Assembly: GCF_033542235.1 (NCBI RefSeq) | Contig: NZ_JAWRCU010000006.1 | Coordinates: forward strand, 248,001-312,000 | DNA length: 64,000 nucleotides | Direction: 5' to 3' | Source of the DNA: JAWRCU01 sp033542235 | GTDB lineage: Bacteria > Pseudomonadota > Alphaproteobacteria > Rhizobiales > Rhizobiaceae | Part shown: positions 35,241 to 45,072 of the stretch, piece by piece | Numbering within the stretch: the stretch's first letter is position 1 | How the letters are laid out: each line of letters starts with the position of its first letter | The notes under the pieces: model-generated | What the model saw: only the letters and a program-made list of their open reading frames with translations | Told to the model about the DNA's origin: nothing | The model's database searches: none | Program-made: the position numbers and the translations under genes

Positions 35241-36932
35241 ATGACGCGGAACGAAGCTGCCACCTTCCATACGGGTCTCGAATCGCCGTTCTGGCCAGTA
35301 GGGTTCGCTCCGCATCTGCCGTTTCCCGCCGGCAATGCCGCGGAGAATCTCATCCGCTCGGCAACACGCCACCCCGATCGTCCATCGATGCATTATTATG
35401 GACGGACATACGACTACGCAGAACTGCTCGACGGCGTGACAGCCCTTGCAGGCTATCTTCAGCAACGGTGCGGCGTGAGGCGGGGCGACCGGGTCCTGCT
35501 CGACATGCAGAACTCACCGCAATTCGTTATCGCCTTCCATGCGATCATGCGGGCCGACGCAGTGGTCGTGCCGGCCAATCCGATGAATCTCGCAGCCGAG
35601 ATCGATTATCTGGCCTCCGACAGCGGCGCCAGGGTCGCACTGATCGGCGACGAACTGATCGACCAGTTCAGGGAGCTGGTGCCGGCGAGGTTCGACCATG
35701 TGATCGTCGCCCGCTATGCAGATGCTGCGCCCGATCCCTCAGTCGATCCGCTGCCCGAAGTGATGCGCCGCCCGCGGGCTGCCCTGCTCCCGGACCGCTT
35801 CGTGAATTTCAGCCAGGCTCTTGCGGCGGGCTGCAACCCGGGTCCGGTCAGGGCTGCCTCTGACGACATTGCCGTCATGCCCTACAGCTCAGGCACAACC
35901 GGCAGGCCGAAGGCATGTATGCACCTGCATTCGGCCGTAACGTTCACGGCAGCGGCCCAGGCGAAATGGTACGGCATCGACGAAACCAGCGTCATGACCT
36001 CCTTCATGCCGATGTTCCATGTCGCCGGCATGCAGGCCTCGATGAGCGCGGCGCTCTACGCCGGCGCGGCCCTCGTGATCATGACCCGCTGGAATCGCGA
36101 TCTCATCCCGGATCTCTTTACCCGGCATCGCGTCACCTGGTGGAGCGCCGCTCCGACCATGATCGTGGATGTGCTGGCCAGCGACCGCTTCTCCGACGAG
36201 ACCTTCGCGCATCTGAAGGTTCTCACAGGCGGCGGCGCCTCGATGCCCGCAGCAGTCGCGGAGCGGTTGCTCGACCGCTACGGCCTGCGCTTCTGCGAGG
36301 GCTACGGCCTCACTGAAACCATATCGGCGACGCATATCAACCCCGTCGACGCGCCGAAGCCGCAATGCCTGGGCCTGCCGATCTTCGACACGACCAGCCT
36401 GGTGGTTGACCCCGAAACGATGAGGGAGCTACCGCTTGGCGAGGTCGGCGAAATTCTGGTCGCAGGGCCGCAGGTGATGGCGGGCTACTGGCAACGTCCG
36501 GAGGCAAGCGCCGAGGCCCTGGTCGATCTCGGCGGCAGGACGTTCCTGCGCACCGGTGACCTCGGTTACGTCGACGACGAGGGCTATTACTTCATCGTCG
36601 ACCGCTTGAAGCGCATGATCAATGTCTCCGGCTATAAGGTTTGGCCGGCGGAATGCGAGATGCTGCTCTATCGCCACCCCGGCGTGCATGAATGCTGCGT
36701 AATCTCCGCGCCGGATCCGTATCGCGGCGAAACCGTGAAGGCGCTCATTTCCCTGAAGCCGGAGTACCGCGGCAAAGTGTCGGATCGCGACGTCGCCGAC
36801 TTCGCCCGTACTGTCATGTCCGCGTACAAGGTGCCGCGAATTGTGGAATTCGTCGACAGCCTGCCTCGCTCGGCCAGCAACAAGATCGACTGGCGCCGGT
36901 TGCAGGAAGTGGAATGGAGCAAGCCTCAATGA
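35241..36932 (+). CDS. AMP-binding acyl-CoA ligase
   Basis: A 563-residue ANL-family ligase that would activate a carboxylic acid as its CoA thioester via the adenylate. Motifs: AMP-binding SSGTTGRPKACMH, YGLTETISATH, hinge TGDLGYVDDEGYYFIVDRLK, and C-terminal catalytic Lys in ASNKIDWRR. The frame is open to 35160, but ATG 35241 has an AAGG site nine bases upstream. Its place beside two acyl-CoA dehydrogenases and a crotonase makes it the entry enzyme for beta-oxidation of the cluster's substrate. Caffeine- or carnitine-type acids are alternatives to a ureido-thioether acid. Confidence 0.9.
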   Translation: MTRNEAATFHTGLESPFWPVGFAPHLPFPAGNAAENLIRSATRHPDRPSMHYYGRTYDYAELLDGVTALAGYLQQRCGVRRGDRVLLDMQNSPQFVIAFHAIMRADAVVVPANPMNLAAEIDYLASDSGARVALIGDELIDQFRELVPARFDHVIVARYADAAPDPSVDPLPEVMRRPRAALLPDRFVNFSQALAAGCNPGPVRAASDDIAVMPYSSGTTGRPKACMHLHSAVTFTAAAQAKWYGIDETSVMTSFMPMFHVAGMQASMSAALYAGAALVIMTRWNRDLIPDLFTRHRVTWWSAAPTMIVDVLASDRFSDETFAHLKVLTGGGASMPAAVAERLLDRYGLRFCEGYGLTETISATHINPVDAPKPQCLGLPIFDTTSLVVDPETMRELPLGEVGEILVAGPQVMAGYWQRPEASAEALVDLGGRTFLRTGDLGYVDDEGYYFIVDRLKRMINVSGYKVWPAECEMLLYRHPGVHECCVISAPDPYRGETVKALISLKPEYRGKVSDRDVADFARTVMSAYKVPRIVEFVDSLPRSASNKIDWRRLQEVEWSKPQ

Positions 36933-37414
36933 CCGCGCAGATCTGGTTCGAGGATTTCACGCCCGGCACCGTGCTCACTTCGCCTTCTCGGACGATCACG
37001 CTTGCGGATATCGACCGCTATGCGGAACTGACGGGCGAGCGCCATCCGGTCCACATGGACGAGGAATTCGCCAGGGCGGCCGGCTTCCGCGGCCGGATCG
37101 CCCATGGCCTCTTCGGGCTCGCCTTGATCGAGGGACTGAAGGCGGAACTCGGCTGCTTCGAACGCAGCGTCACCGCCTCGCTGGGATGGGACAACATCCG
37201 TTTCCACGCGCCGCTTGAGCCTGGCGACGAGGTGCATCTGAGGCTTGAACTCGTCGACCGCAGGATGACGTCCAAGCCGGGGCGCGGCATAGCGACCGAG
37301 CGGGGCGTGCTGGTCAAGTCGGATGGCAGCGACGTCACCAGCGGCGATCACAAGATCTTCCTGCTCTGTCGGCCGTCAGGCCAAGAGTTGGGCTCGGCAA
37401 CGGGCCTGCCATGA
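36929..37414 (+). CDS. MaoC family dehydratase (hotdog fold)
   Basis: A 161-residue single hotdog with the MaoC hydratase-2 motif: DRYAELTGERHPVHMDEEFA, then FRGRIAHGLFGLAL, where Asp/His positions needed for catalysis fit Asp (DRYAELTGERHPVH) and His (IAHG). It hydrates enoyl-CoA substrates. It overlaps the ligase stop (ATGA). A second, double-hotdog relative is at 47415, so the cluster holds several hydratases with probable different substrates. Confidence 0.86.
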   Translation: MTAQIWFEDFTPGTVLTSPSRTITLADIDRYAELTGERHPVHMDEEFARAAGFRGRIAHGLFGLALIEGLKAELGCFERSVTASLGWDNIRFHAPLEPGDEVHLRLELVDRRMTSKPGRGIATERGVLVKSDGSDVTSGDHKIFLLCRPSGQELGSATGLP

Positions 37415-37448
37415 GCAGTCGCGGGCCGTCTTGCGATCGGTCGCGTCG

Positions 37449-38459
37449 ATGAGCAGGATCCTGTGGCGGCTCCTCGGCTCGGTTCCGACGCTCTTCGGGG
37501 TGGTTGTCGCGACCTTCCTGCTCACCAGAGTGCTGCCAGGTGACCCGGCGGTGTTCTTCGCCTCCAATCCCTCCATGACTGCCGAAGACATCGAACGGGT
37601 CCGCCAGTCGCTCGGATTGGACAAGTCGCTGCCCGAGCAGTTCCTGATCTATCTCAACGCCTTGCTGCACGGCGATTTGGGCATGTCGATCTCGACGGGG
37701 CTGCCGGTGTCGACCGAACTGATGAACCGCCTCCCCGCCTCGGGCGAGCTCACCATCTTCGCGTTCGTGCTGGCGATTGCCGTTGCTATTCCACTCGGCG
37801 TACTGGCTGCCCTGCGTCCGGGCTCCGTTATCGACCATGCCTGCCGGCTGATCGCGACGCTCGGCGTGTCGATGCCGACTTTCGTGACCGGCCTGCTGCT
37901 GATCTACCTGTTCTACTATCTGCTGGGCGTCGCCCCCGAGCCGATCGGCCGGCTGGATCCGTTCCTTGTCGATCCGCCGCAGGTCACCCGGCTGATCACA
38001 GTCGATGCACTGCTCGCTGGCGATCTCGAGACTTTCTGGGCGGCATTGCGGCAGATCATTCTGCCTGGCGTGACGATGGCGCTGTTCGCGCTGGCGCCGC
38101 TGGCGCGCATGACGCGCGCCTCCATGCTGGGAGCGCTGTCGAGCGAGTTCGTGCGGACGGCGCGCGCCAACGGCCTGTCGCGCAGCAAGGTGGTCTTCAC
38201 CTACGCGTTCCGGAACGCGATGCTGCCGCTGGTGACGACGCTTGCCATGACCTTTTCCTACATGCTCGGCGCCAACGTGCTGGTCGAACGCGTCTTCGCC
38301 TGGCCTGGGGTCGGCGCCTTCGCGCTCGACAGCCTGATCTCGCTCGACTATGCGCCGCTGCAGGGCTTCATGCTCCTGATGGCCGGCATTTTCATCCTGG
38401 TCAACCTCGTCGCGGATCTCACCATCGCCGCGATCGATCCTCGCGCGGGGCTGAAATGA
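37449..38459 (+). CDS. ABC transporter permease, DppB/OppB-like
   Basis: A 336-residue inner-membrane permease with six helices: the N-terminal SVPTLFGVVVATFLLTRVLP is typical of peptide/nickel permeases, and the inner-membrane signature lies near EFVRTARANGLSRSKVVFTYA (EAA loop) before FRNAMLPLV. It pairs with the next permease and two ATPases as a Dpp-type importer. ATG 37449 is used; an upstream TTG near 37431 is possible. The binding protein is probably the one at 41500. Confidence 0.88.
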   Translation: MSRILWRLLGSVPTLFGVVVATFLLTRVLPGDPAVFFASNPSMTAEDIERVRQSLGLDKSLPEQFLIYLNALLHGDLGMSISTGLPVSTELMNRLPASGELTIFAFVLAIAVAIPLGVLAALRPGSVIDHACRLIATLGVSMPTFVTGLLLIYLFYYLLGVAPEPIGRLDPFLVDPPQVTRLITVDALLAGDLETFWAALRQIILPGVTMALFALAPLARMTRASMLGALSSEFVRTARANGLSRSKVVFTYAFRNAMLPLVTTLAMTFSYMLGANVLVERVFAWPGVGAFALDSLISLDYAPLQGFMLLMAGIFILVNLVADLTIAAIDPRAGLK

Positions 38460-39328
38460 TGTCCGGCACCCTTTCGCTTCTGTTTCGCGAGCGGCTGCGT
38501 GTGATGCGCTACACGCTCTCCGAGAACCCGGTGAACATGCTGGCTTTCGTGTTGTTCGGCCTGCTGGCTCTGGCCGCGCTGTTCGGGCCGATGCTGGCGC
38601 CGCACGACCCGCTTGCCACCAATGCCCAGGACGCGCTTCAGGCGCCTTCCGCCCAGTACTGGTTTGGCACGGATCAGCTCGGCCGCGACGTTTTCTCACG
38701 CGTGCTGGTGGCGACGCGGCTAGATCTGCTGATCGCGCTGGGAGCCGTCTTGATCTCCTGCGTGGTCGGTTCAGTGATTGGCGCGATCCTGGGCTATTTC
38801 GGCGGCATGCTCGACGCAACGGCCAGCCGGGTGGTCGACGTGCTGATGGCGTTTCCCCTGTTCGTTCTCGCCATGGCGCTGGTCGCTGCGCTCGGCAATA
38901 CGGTGATGAACGTGATCTATGCCACGGCGATCATAAACCTGCCCTTCTACATCCGGCTGGCGCGCGCTGAAGTGAACGTGCGCCGCAACCTCGGCTATGT
39001 CGAAGCGGCTCGCGTCGGCGGGTCCGGCCATACCCGGATCCTCATGGTGTTCCTGCTGCCGAACATTCTTTCGCCGGTGGTGATCCAGGCATCGGTCAAT
39101 CTCGGCTGGGCGGTGCTCAACGCGGCGGGCCTTTCCTTCCTCGGGCTTGGCGTGCGTCCGCCGACCCCGGAATGGGGCATCATGGTAGCCGAGGGGGCGC
39201 GCTTCATCACGTCGGGCGAATGGTGGATCGCGCTCTTCCCCGGCTTGGCTCTCATGGTCGCGGTGTTCGCCTTCAACCTGCTCGGAGATGCGCTGCGCGA
39301 CATTCTTGATCCGAGGCTGCGGACATGA
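38456..39328 (+). CDS. ABC transporter permease, DppC/OppC-like
   Basis: A 290-residue permease: long N-terminal cytosolic part, TM1 LAFVLFGLLALAALFGPML, then QYWFGTDQLGRDVFSRVL (the DppC hallmark), and the EAA loop YVEAARVGGSGHTRILMVF followed by LLPNILSPVVIQ. Overlaps the DppB-like stop (ATGATG). Together they form the membrane channel of a peptide-type importer. Confidence 0.9.
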   Translation: MMSGTLSLLFRERLRVMRYTLSENPVNMLAFVLFGLLALAALFGPMLAPHDPLATNAQDALQAPSAQYWFGTDQLGRDVFSRVLVATRLDLLIALGAVLISCVVGSVIGAILGYFGGMLDATASRVVDVLMAFPLFVLAMALVAALGNTVMNVIYATAIINLPFYIRLARAEVNVRRNLGYVEAARVGGSGHTRILMVFLLPNILSPVVIQASVNLGWAVLNAAGLSFLGLGVRPPTPEWGIMVAEGARFITSGEWWIALFPGLALMVAVFAFNLLGDALRDILDPRLRT

Positions 39329-40296
39329 GCGCCGAAGCGTTGCTGTCTGTGCGGAGCCTTTCCGTCAATTTCCGCACGCGCAGCGGGACGGTGGCGGTGC
39401 TGGACCGCGTGACCTTCGATGTCGCGCCGGGCGAGATCGTGGGCATCGTAGGCGAATCCGGTTCGGGCAAGTCCGTCACCGCTTTCGCCGTGATGGGCAT
39501 TCTCGACGCGGCCGCGCAGATCACATCGGGCGAGATCCTGTTCGAGGGCCGCAACGTCCTCGCCATGGGCGCGCGCGAGCGCGACGCCTGGCGCGGCAGC
39601 GAAGCTTCCATCATCTTCCAGAACCCGCGCACCGCATTGAACCCCATCCGCACGGCCGGAGAGCAGATCGGCGATGTGCTCGCCCGCCATGTCCCCGACA
39701 CCGCGACTGTCATTCGCGCCAAGGTACTTGACGCTTTGAGGCAGGTGCGCATCCCGGACCCCGAGAAACGCGCCAAGTCCTATCCTTTCGAGCTGTCGGG
39801 CGGCCTGTGCCAGCGTATCGGCATCGCGATGGCGCTCTCCTGCTCGCCAAAGCTTCTGATCGCAGATGAACCGACCACCGGGCTGGACGTCACCACCCAG
39901 GCCGTGATCATGGATCTGATCCGTGATCTGGCGCATGAGCGGAACCTGGGTACCGTGCTCATCACCCATGATCTCGCTCTGGCGTCGGAATATTGCGACC
40001 GGATAGTAGTGATGCATGCAGGCCATGTCGTCGAAGCAGCTCCGGTCGCCGAGCTTTTCGCGCATCCACGGCACCCGTATACGACGAGGCTGCTGCGAAG
40101 CGTGCCATCGATTGCGGACGATATTTCGCAGCTGCAGGCGATCTCCGGCTCGCTGCCGGATCTCAGACGCAGCGACCTGCCGCCCTGCCGCTTCGCTGAG
40201 CGTTGCGACCGACGCATCCCGGCCTGCGACGCGGCTGGCCTCATGCTCGAGGCTGCAGGGCCTTCCCACACCGTAGCATGCCGCAATCCGCTATGA
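39325..40296 (+). CDS. ABC transporter ATP-binding protein, DppD-like
   Basis: A 323-residue ATPase: Walker A VGESGSGKSVT, signature ELSGGLCQRIGIAMAL, Walker B LLIADEPTTGLDVTTQ, and the peptide-transporter C-terminal segment HPYTTRLLRSVP with a Cys cluster (DLPPCRFAERCDRRIPACD). Overlaps the DppC-like stop by four bases. Confidence 0.92.
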   Translation: MSAEALLSVRSLSVNFRTRSGTVAVLDRVTFDVAPGEIVGIVGESGSGKSVTAFAVMGILDAAAQITSGEILFEGRNVLAMGARERDAWRGSEASIIFQNPRTALNPIRTAGEQIGDVLARHVPDTATVIRAKVLDALRQVRIPDPEKRAKSYPFELSGGLCQRIGIAMALSCSPKLLIADEPTTGLDVTTQAVIMDLIRDLAHERNLGTVLITHDLALASEYCDRIVVMHAGHVVEAAPVAELFAHPRHPYTTRLLRSVPSIADDISQLQAISGSLPDLRRSDLPPCRFAERCDRRIPACDAAGLMLEAAGPSHTVACRNPL

Positions 40297-41285
40297 CCGA
40301 GACCCCGATCATCGAGGTTGAAAATCTCGAAAAGCACTTCGTCGTCGCCCGGGAGGGGCTGCTACGCCGTCGCAAGGAGCAGAGGCTGCACGCGGTCGAC
40401 GATGTGAGCTTCGAAATCTATCCGGGCGAGGCCGTAGGTCTGGTCGGGGAATCGGGATGCGGGAAGTCGACGCTCTCGCGTGTCCTGTCGCGCCTGGTCG
40501 ATCCGACCGCCGGCCGGATCCGGATGAACGGCCGCGACGTGACCGACCTCAAGACTTCCGCCTTCACCAGGTCGCCGCTGCGGCGTGAGATCCAGATGGT
40601 TTTCCAGGATCCCACCGAGAGCCTCAATCCGCGCTTCACGGCCTTCGACCTGATCGCCGATCCCCTGCGCCAGCTCATGCCGCCGTCCAGCCGCGCCTCC
40701 CTGCAGACCAAGGTCGAGGCCGCTGCCGACAACGTGAACCTGCCGAGGTCGCTGCTCACGCGATTTCCCCACCAACTCTCGGGTGGCCAGAAGGCGCGCG
40801 TCGGTATTGCCCGTGCCATGGTGGTCGAGCCGAGGCTGCTGGTGCTCGACGAACCCACGTCGGCGCTGGACGTGTCGGTGCAGGCGACGGTGCTGCAATT
40901 GCTTGACCGCCTGCGGCGGGAATCGAACGTGGCCCTGCTGTTCGTCAGCCATGACCTCAACGTCGTGCGGCTGCTGTGCCGGCGCATCATCGTCATGTAT
41001 CTCGGGCAGATCGTCGAGAGCGGGACGACCGAGCAGCTCTTCGATAACCCGCGTCATCCCTATACGCGGGCGCTGCTGTCCTCCATTCCGACCCTGCGAC
41101 AGGACAGGAAACGCGAACGGATCAAGCTCGTCGGCGATCCCCAGAGCCCAATCAATCCGTCGCCGACAATGTGTCGCCTCTACGGCCGGTGCCCGAGGCA
41201 GCAAGAACGCTGCCGCCACGAGGCGCCGCCGCTGGTCGCTGATGCCGATGGGCGCAAGCTACGCTGCCACTTCCCGGAGAGCTGA
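40293..41285 (+). CDS. ABC transporter ATP-binding protein, DppF-like
   Basis: A 330-residue ATPase: Walker A VGESGCGKSTLSRVL, Q-loop MVFQDPTESLNPRF, signature HQLSGGQKARVGIARAM, Walker B LLVLDEPTSALDVS, and a Cys-rich C-terminus (CRLYGRCPRQQERCRHEAPP). ATG 40293 overlaps the previous stop (ATGA). It closes the + strand operon; a bidirectional terminator follows. Confidence 0.92.
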   Translation: MTETPIIEVENLEKHFVVAREGLLRRRKEQRLHAVDDVSFEIYPGEAVGLVGESGCGKSTLSRVLSRLVDPTAGRIRMNGRDVTDLKTSAFTRSPLRREIQMVFQDPTESLNPRFTAFDLIADPLRQLMPPSSRASLQTKVEAAADNVNLPRSLLTRFPHQLSGGQKARVGIARAMVVEPRLLVLDEPTSALDVSVQATVLQLLDRLRRESNVALLFVSHDLNVVRLLCRRIIVMYLGQIVESGTTEQLFDNPRHPYTRALLSSIPTLRQDRKRERIKLVGDPQSPINPSPTMCRLYGRCPRQQERCRHEAPPLVADADGRKLRCHFPES

Positions 41286-41415
41286 ACGGCTCGAGCGACG
41301 TGCGTTCAAGTTGGACCGCCACGCCGCTCTGTCTCTCTGTATACGCATCGGATTTGTCGGCAGACTGCTCCTTTTTGGCCGGTGCGCCGAGCTGCCGGTC
41401 GCAGCCGAAAAACAA

Positions 41416-41447
41416 AAAACCCCGGCATGATTTCATGGCGGGGTTTT
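41416..41447. terminator. Bidirectional rho-independent terminator
   Basis: Stem AAAACCCCGGCATG (41416-41429) / CATGGCGGGGTTTT (41434-41447) with a four-base loop and one internal mismatch, flanked by A-run and T-run. It sits between the converging DppF-like (+) and substrate-binding-protein (-) genes and can end both. Confidence 0.8.
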
Positions 41448-41499
41448 CTTCTGTCGGGCAACCGGCAATGCCGTGCCCATTATTGGCCGGCAGCCTGCC

Positions 41500-43095
41500 T
41501 CAGGCGCGTGAAAGCGTCTTCAATTCGAGCTGACGGTGGAATGCGTAGCTGTACCCTTCCACGTCCTTCTGCATTCCGGTGTCGAGCGCCGGATGCCAGA
41601 GCAGGATGATCGGGATGTCCTGCTTGACCAGCGTAATCATCCGCTTGATGTCGGCGTCGTAGGTTGCGCTGTCTGTTTCGTAGCGGGTCTTTTCGACGAG
41701 CTTGGCGAATTCGGGGTTCTTGTAGGAGCCGAAATTCCACCGGGTATCGCCATAATAGAAGATACGGAAGAAATAATCCGGGTCGGCGAGATAGGAGGTC
41801 GACCCTTCGAAGTAGAAGGGAACCTTCTTTTCCTGCAGCAGCGTGCCGAGCTGGCCTGCCGGTACCTTCTGGATCTCGATCTTGATGCCGATCTTGCCGA
41901 GCGACTCCTGCAGGAGCAAGGCGATAGGTTCGGCGATGGTGGCAACCGACAGCTCGTAGGAGAATGTGGTCGAGAAGCCGTCGGCGAGGCCCGCCTCCGT
42001 CAGCAGCGCCTTGGCCTTTTCGATATCGGTCGAATAGCCCAGCGGCTGCGGGAATTTCGTGGTGGATGGCTCTCCGGGCTGGCCGCCGAACAGCGGCTGG
42101 CCCCGACCGAAAAGAGCCGCCTTGAACATGTTGTCATACGGCAGGGCATAAGCGATCGCCTGACGCACGCGCACGTCGTTGAACGGAGCGATGTCGCCAT
42201 TCATACCGATGAACTGGAAACTCGATGTCGGGACGCCGATCACCTTCACGTCGGGGTTCTTCAGCAGCGCCACGACGTCCTTCGGTGGGATGTCCTGCAC
42301 GATGTCGGCGTCCTTGCGTACCAGTGACGCGATGCGCGATTCCGCCGCCGGCACGGTCTGCCAGAGCACGCGCTTGATCTTCGGAAGGGCACCGCCCTTC
42401 CACTCGTCGAAGCGCGCGAAGATGATGCGTTCGCCCATGGCCGCCTTCTCGATCTTGAAGGCGCCGCCGCCGGCTGCGTTGTTCTTCAGCCACTCCATGG
42501 CGAAGGGATCGCTTTCGGTCGCGTGCTGCTTGGCCAGCTTGGAGTTGACGATGATCGGATAGGTCAAGGCCAGGTTGGGCAGCGCAAAGCGGTCGGGCTG
42601 CGGAAGGTCGACGCGTATCGTGTGCGCATCGACCACCACGAACTGGTTCGGGTCGGTCATCGAACCGGTCTGGAACTGCGCCTTGCCGACAGGGCTCGCC
42701 ACCACTCGGTCAAGCGACCACTTCACGTCCTCGGCCGTGACCGGCGAGCCGTCGTGGAAGACGGCGTCCTTGCGCAGGTGGAACGTAATGGACTTCTTGT
42801 TTTCCGCTACCTCGTAGCTTTCGGCCAACTCGCCCTGGATATCGAAATAGTCGTAGTAGGGCGTACCGTCCTCGCGCGGCTTGTAGGCGAAGGTCACCAG
42901 GCGGTCATAGACGTTCCAGGTCACCTGGATCGAGTTACGGTTGACCCCTATGGAGATAGTATCGAAAGAATTCGCGGCGCCTTCGCTCAGCACGCGCAGG
43001 CTGTCGGCGCGCGATTGCGCTATCGCCCATTTGGCGGGCAGCGTGGTGGAGGCCGTCAGGGCGGCCATGCTGGCAAGAAAATCACGTCGGTTCAT
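41500..43095 (-). CDS. ABC transporter substrate-binding protein, Dpp/Opp type (SBP_bac_5)
   Basis: A 531-residue periplasmic binding protein with a twin-arginine-type signal (NRRDFLASMAAL, then AKWAIAQ), followed by the large SBP_bac_5 domain. Typical blocks are FHDGSPVTAEDVKWSLDRVV and FNDVRVRQAIAYALPYDNMF. ATG 43095 is preferred over 43131 because AGGA lies upstream and the Tat motif then starts properly. It converges on the importer genes across the terminator, so this is probably the binding partner, transcribed separately, and Tat export suits folding before export. Confidence 0.9.
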   Translation of the reverse strand: MNRRDFLASMAALTASTTLPAKWAIAQSRADSLRVLSEGAANSFDTISIGVNRNSIQVTWNVYDRLVTFAYKPREDGTPYYDYFDIQGELAESYEVAENKKSITFHLRKDAVFHDGSPVTAEDVKWSLDRVVASPVGKAQFQTGSMTDPNQFVVVDAHTIRVDLPQPDRFALPNLALTYPIIVNSKLAKQHATESDPFAMEWLKNNAAGGGAFKIEKAAMGERIIFARFDEWKGGALPKIKRVLWQTVPAAESRIASLVRKDADIVQDIPPKDVVALLKNPDVKVIGVPTSSFQFIGMNGDIAPFNDVRVRQAIAYALPYDNMFKAALFGRGQPLFGGQPGEPSTTKFPQPLGYSTDIEKAKALLTEAGLADGFSTTFSYELSVATIAEPIALLLQESLGKIGIKIEIQKVPAGQLGTLLQEKKVPFYFEGSTSYLADPDYFFRIFYYGDTRWNFGSYKNPEFAKLVEKTRYETDSATYDADIKRMITLVKQDIPIILLWHPALDTGMQKDVEGYSYAFHRQLELKTLSRA

Positions 43096-43347
43096 GTTGG
43101 TCCTGTTCCTTCTGGGGTTCGTGTCTTCCACCGGACTGCCCGTTCAGGTGTCTGCGCACCGCGCGAAGTTAGGGATTTGTCTTGCCGGGATCGCGGAAAA
43201 ACGATCCAAATTTGAGCCCGCTGCGACAATTCCCGACTGCTCCCGCTATGGCTGCGGGAACAGAACCTCGCCTTCTTCTCGACGGGAAGATGTTCCTTTC
43301 ATGTCCGGGTGGGTCGCCGCCGGAATCCGACGGCGAACTTTCGTGGC

Positions 43348-44286
43348 TCAGATGTTGGTCTGAGCGGCGCCCTTGAGGCCGAGCGCGGCGCGCGCTTCGT
43401 CCGGGGTGGCGACTTCCCTGCTTAGGCCTTCGATGATGTTGCGGATCATACGCACCTGATCGGCGTTGGAGGTGGCGAGCTTGCCGGGGCCGGCATAGAG
43501 GCTGTCCTCCAGGCCCACGCGCACGTTGCCGCCCATGGTGGCGGCCATTGTCGCCATGTTCATCTGGTGCCGACCGCCGGCCAGCACCGACCACTGGTAG
43601 CTCTCCGCCCCGAACAGGCGATCCGCCGTTTGCTTCATGAACATCAGGTTTTCCGGGCCGGGGCCGATGCCCCCCAGCGTGCCGACGATCAGCTGCACGA
43701 ACATCGGCAGCTTCACCAGCCCGCGATCCACCATATGCGCCAGGTTGTAGAGATGACCGACATCGTAGCACTCGAACTCGAACCGGGTGCCCTTCTCGCC
43801 CAGCCGGGTGAGGATGGTCTCGATATCGGCGAAGGTGTTGCGGAAGATGGCGCCGCGACTGGCCTCGAGATAGTCCTCTTCCCAGTCCTCCTTCCACTGG
43901 CCCTTGTACTTCTCCTTCATCGTGTAGGTACCGAAGTTCATCGAGCCCATATTGCAGGAGGTCAGCTCCGGGGAGGCCGCCAGCGGCGCGGCTAGGCGGT
44001 CTTCGATCGCCATGAAGGTCGAGCCGCCGGTGGTCATGTTCAGGACGGCATCGCAACGGCTGCGGATGGAGCGCAGGATGTGCATCCAGATGTCCAGATC
44101 GGCTGTCGGGCGGTGGGTTTCGGGATCACGCGCATGGAGATGCAGGATCGCGGCGCCGGCCTGCGCCGCCTCGACTGCCTGGGTGATGATCGCATCAGGC
44201 GTGACCGGCAGGTAAGGCGACATGGTGGGCGTGTGCGTCGCGCCCGTGATTGCGCAGGTGATGATCGCCTTGTTCGGCTTGGCCAT
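43348..44286 (-). CDS. Beta-keto acid cleavage enzyme (BKACE/DUF849)
   Basis: A 312-residue TIM-barrel enzyme of the BKACE family (3-keto-5-aminohexanoate cleavage Kce group): CAITGATHTPTMSPYLPVTP, metal motif ILHLHARDPETHRPT, NMTTGGSTFM, and VGLEDSLYAGPGK. These enzymes condense a beta-keto acid with acetyl-CoA, giving acetoacetate and an acyl-CoA. In the cluster it could split a keto-acid ring fragment. The substrate is unknown. Confidence 0.9.
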   Translation of the reverse strand: MAKPNKAIITCAITGATHTPTMSPYLPVTPDAIITQAVEAAQAGAAILHLHARDPETHRPTADLDIWMHILRSIRSRCDAVLNMTTGGSTFMAIEDRLAAPLAASPELTSCNMGSMNFGTYTMKEKYKGQWKEDWEEDYLEASRGAIFRNTFADIETILTRLGEKGTRFEFECYDVGHLYNLAHMVDRGLVKLPMFVQLIVGTLGGIGPGPENLMFMKQTADRLFGAESYQWSVLAGGRHQMNMATMAATMGGNVRVGLEDSLYAGPGKLATSNADQVRMIRNIIEGLSREVATPDEARAALGLKGAAQTNI

Positions 44287-44289
44287 GAC

Positions 44290-45072
44290 TTACTCCGTGT
44301 ATTCGAGGCCGCCGCAGATGCTCATCACCTGCCCGGAAATCGGCCGCCCGCTCGGGGCGCAGAGGAACATCACCAGGCCGGCGATCTCTTCCGGCTCGAC
44401 CATGGTCTTCATCGACACGGCGCGCAGCGCGATCGCCTCCATCTCCTCGTAGGAGATGCCGCGGGTCGCGGCGCGATCGGTGAAGACGCGGCGGATGCGG
44501 TCGCCGGCGACGACGCCTGGCGCGATAGCGTTTACGCGGATCTGGTCGGGCCCGAGCTCGACCGACAGCGCGCGGGCGAGCGAGATCACGGCCGCCTTGG
44601 ACGCCGCATAGGGAGAGCGCAGCGGAAAAGCATATTTGCCGGCGACCGAGGCCATGCAGACGATCGACCCGCCCTTCGCTGCCTTCAGGTGAGGGATGGC
44701 GGCCCGGGCCATGAAGAACTGACCGTTGACATTTACCTCGAAGCAACGCGTCCAGTCCGCGGTGCTGATGTCCTGCACGGCCGCCGCGGGACCGGCGATC
44801 CCGGCATTGTTCACCAGTATGTCGAGCCCGCCCATGGCTTCGGTGGCCCGCGCCACGAAGTCGTTGCAGGCGGCGGGGTCGGCGACATCGCAGACCATGG
44901 TGCCGAGGCCAGGCAGCGCAGCCGCCGCTTCCGCCAGCGGACGCTCGGCGATATCGCATATCCAGACTTTTGCCCCGGCGGCGTGCATCGCCGACGCGAT
45001 CTTCAGGCCGATCCCGCTCGCGCCGGCGGTGATGATGGCCTTCTGGCGGCTCCAGAAATCGGGATCTGTCAT
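44290..45072 (-). CDS. SDR family oxidoreductase
   Basis: A 260-residue short-chain dehydrogenase: N-terminal ITAGASGIGLKIASAM (TGxxxGxG-like), VNNAGIAGPAA, and catalytic YAASKAAVISLARAL with Ser in CMASVAG upstream. It would oxidise or reduce a hydroxy/keto intermediate using NAD(P). It follows the molybdoenzyme with a four-base overlap and precedes BKACE, so it likely makes the keto acid that BKACE cleaves. Confidence 0.88.
   Translation of the reverse strand: MTDPDFWSRQKAIITAGASGIGLKIASAMHAAGAKVWICDIAERPLAEAAAALPGLGTMVCDVADPAACNDFVARATEAMGGLDILVNNAGIAGPAAAVQDISTADWTRCFEVNVNGQFFMARAAIPHLKAAKGGSIVCMASVAGKYAFPLRSPYAASKAAVISLARALSVELGPDQIRVNAIAPGVVAGDRIRRVFTDRAATRGISYEEMEAIALRAVSMKTMVEPEEIAGLVMFLCAPSGRPISGQVMSICGGLEYTE

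Noticed and set aside
37335..38819. 494-codon minus-strand frame opposite the two permeases
   Set aside because: Composition is typical of an antisense shadow of GC-rich coding DNA; the + strand permeases have clear family motifs.
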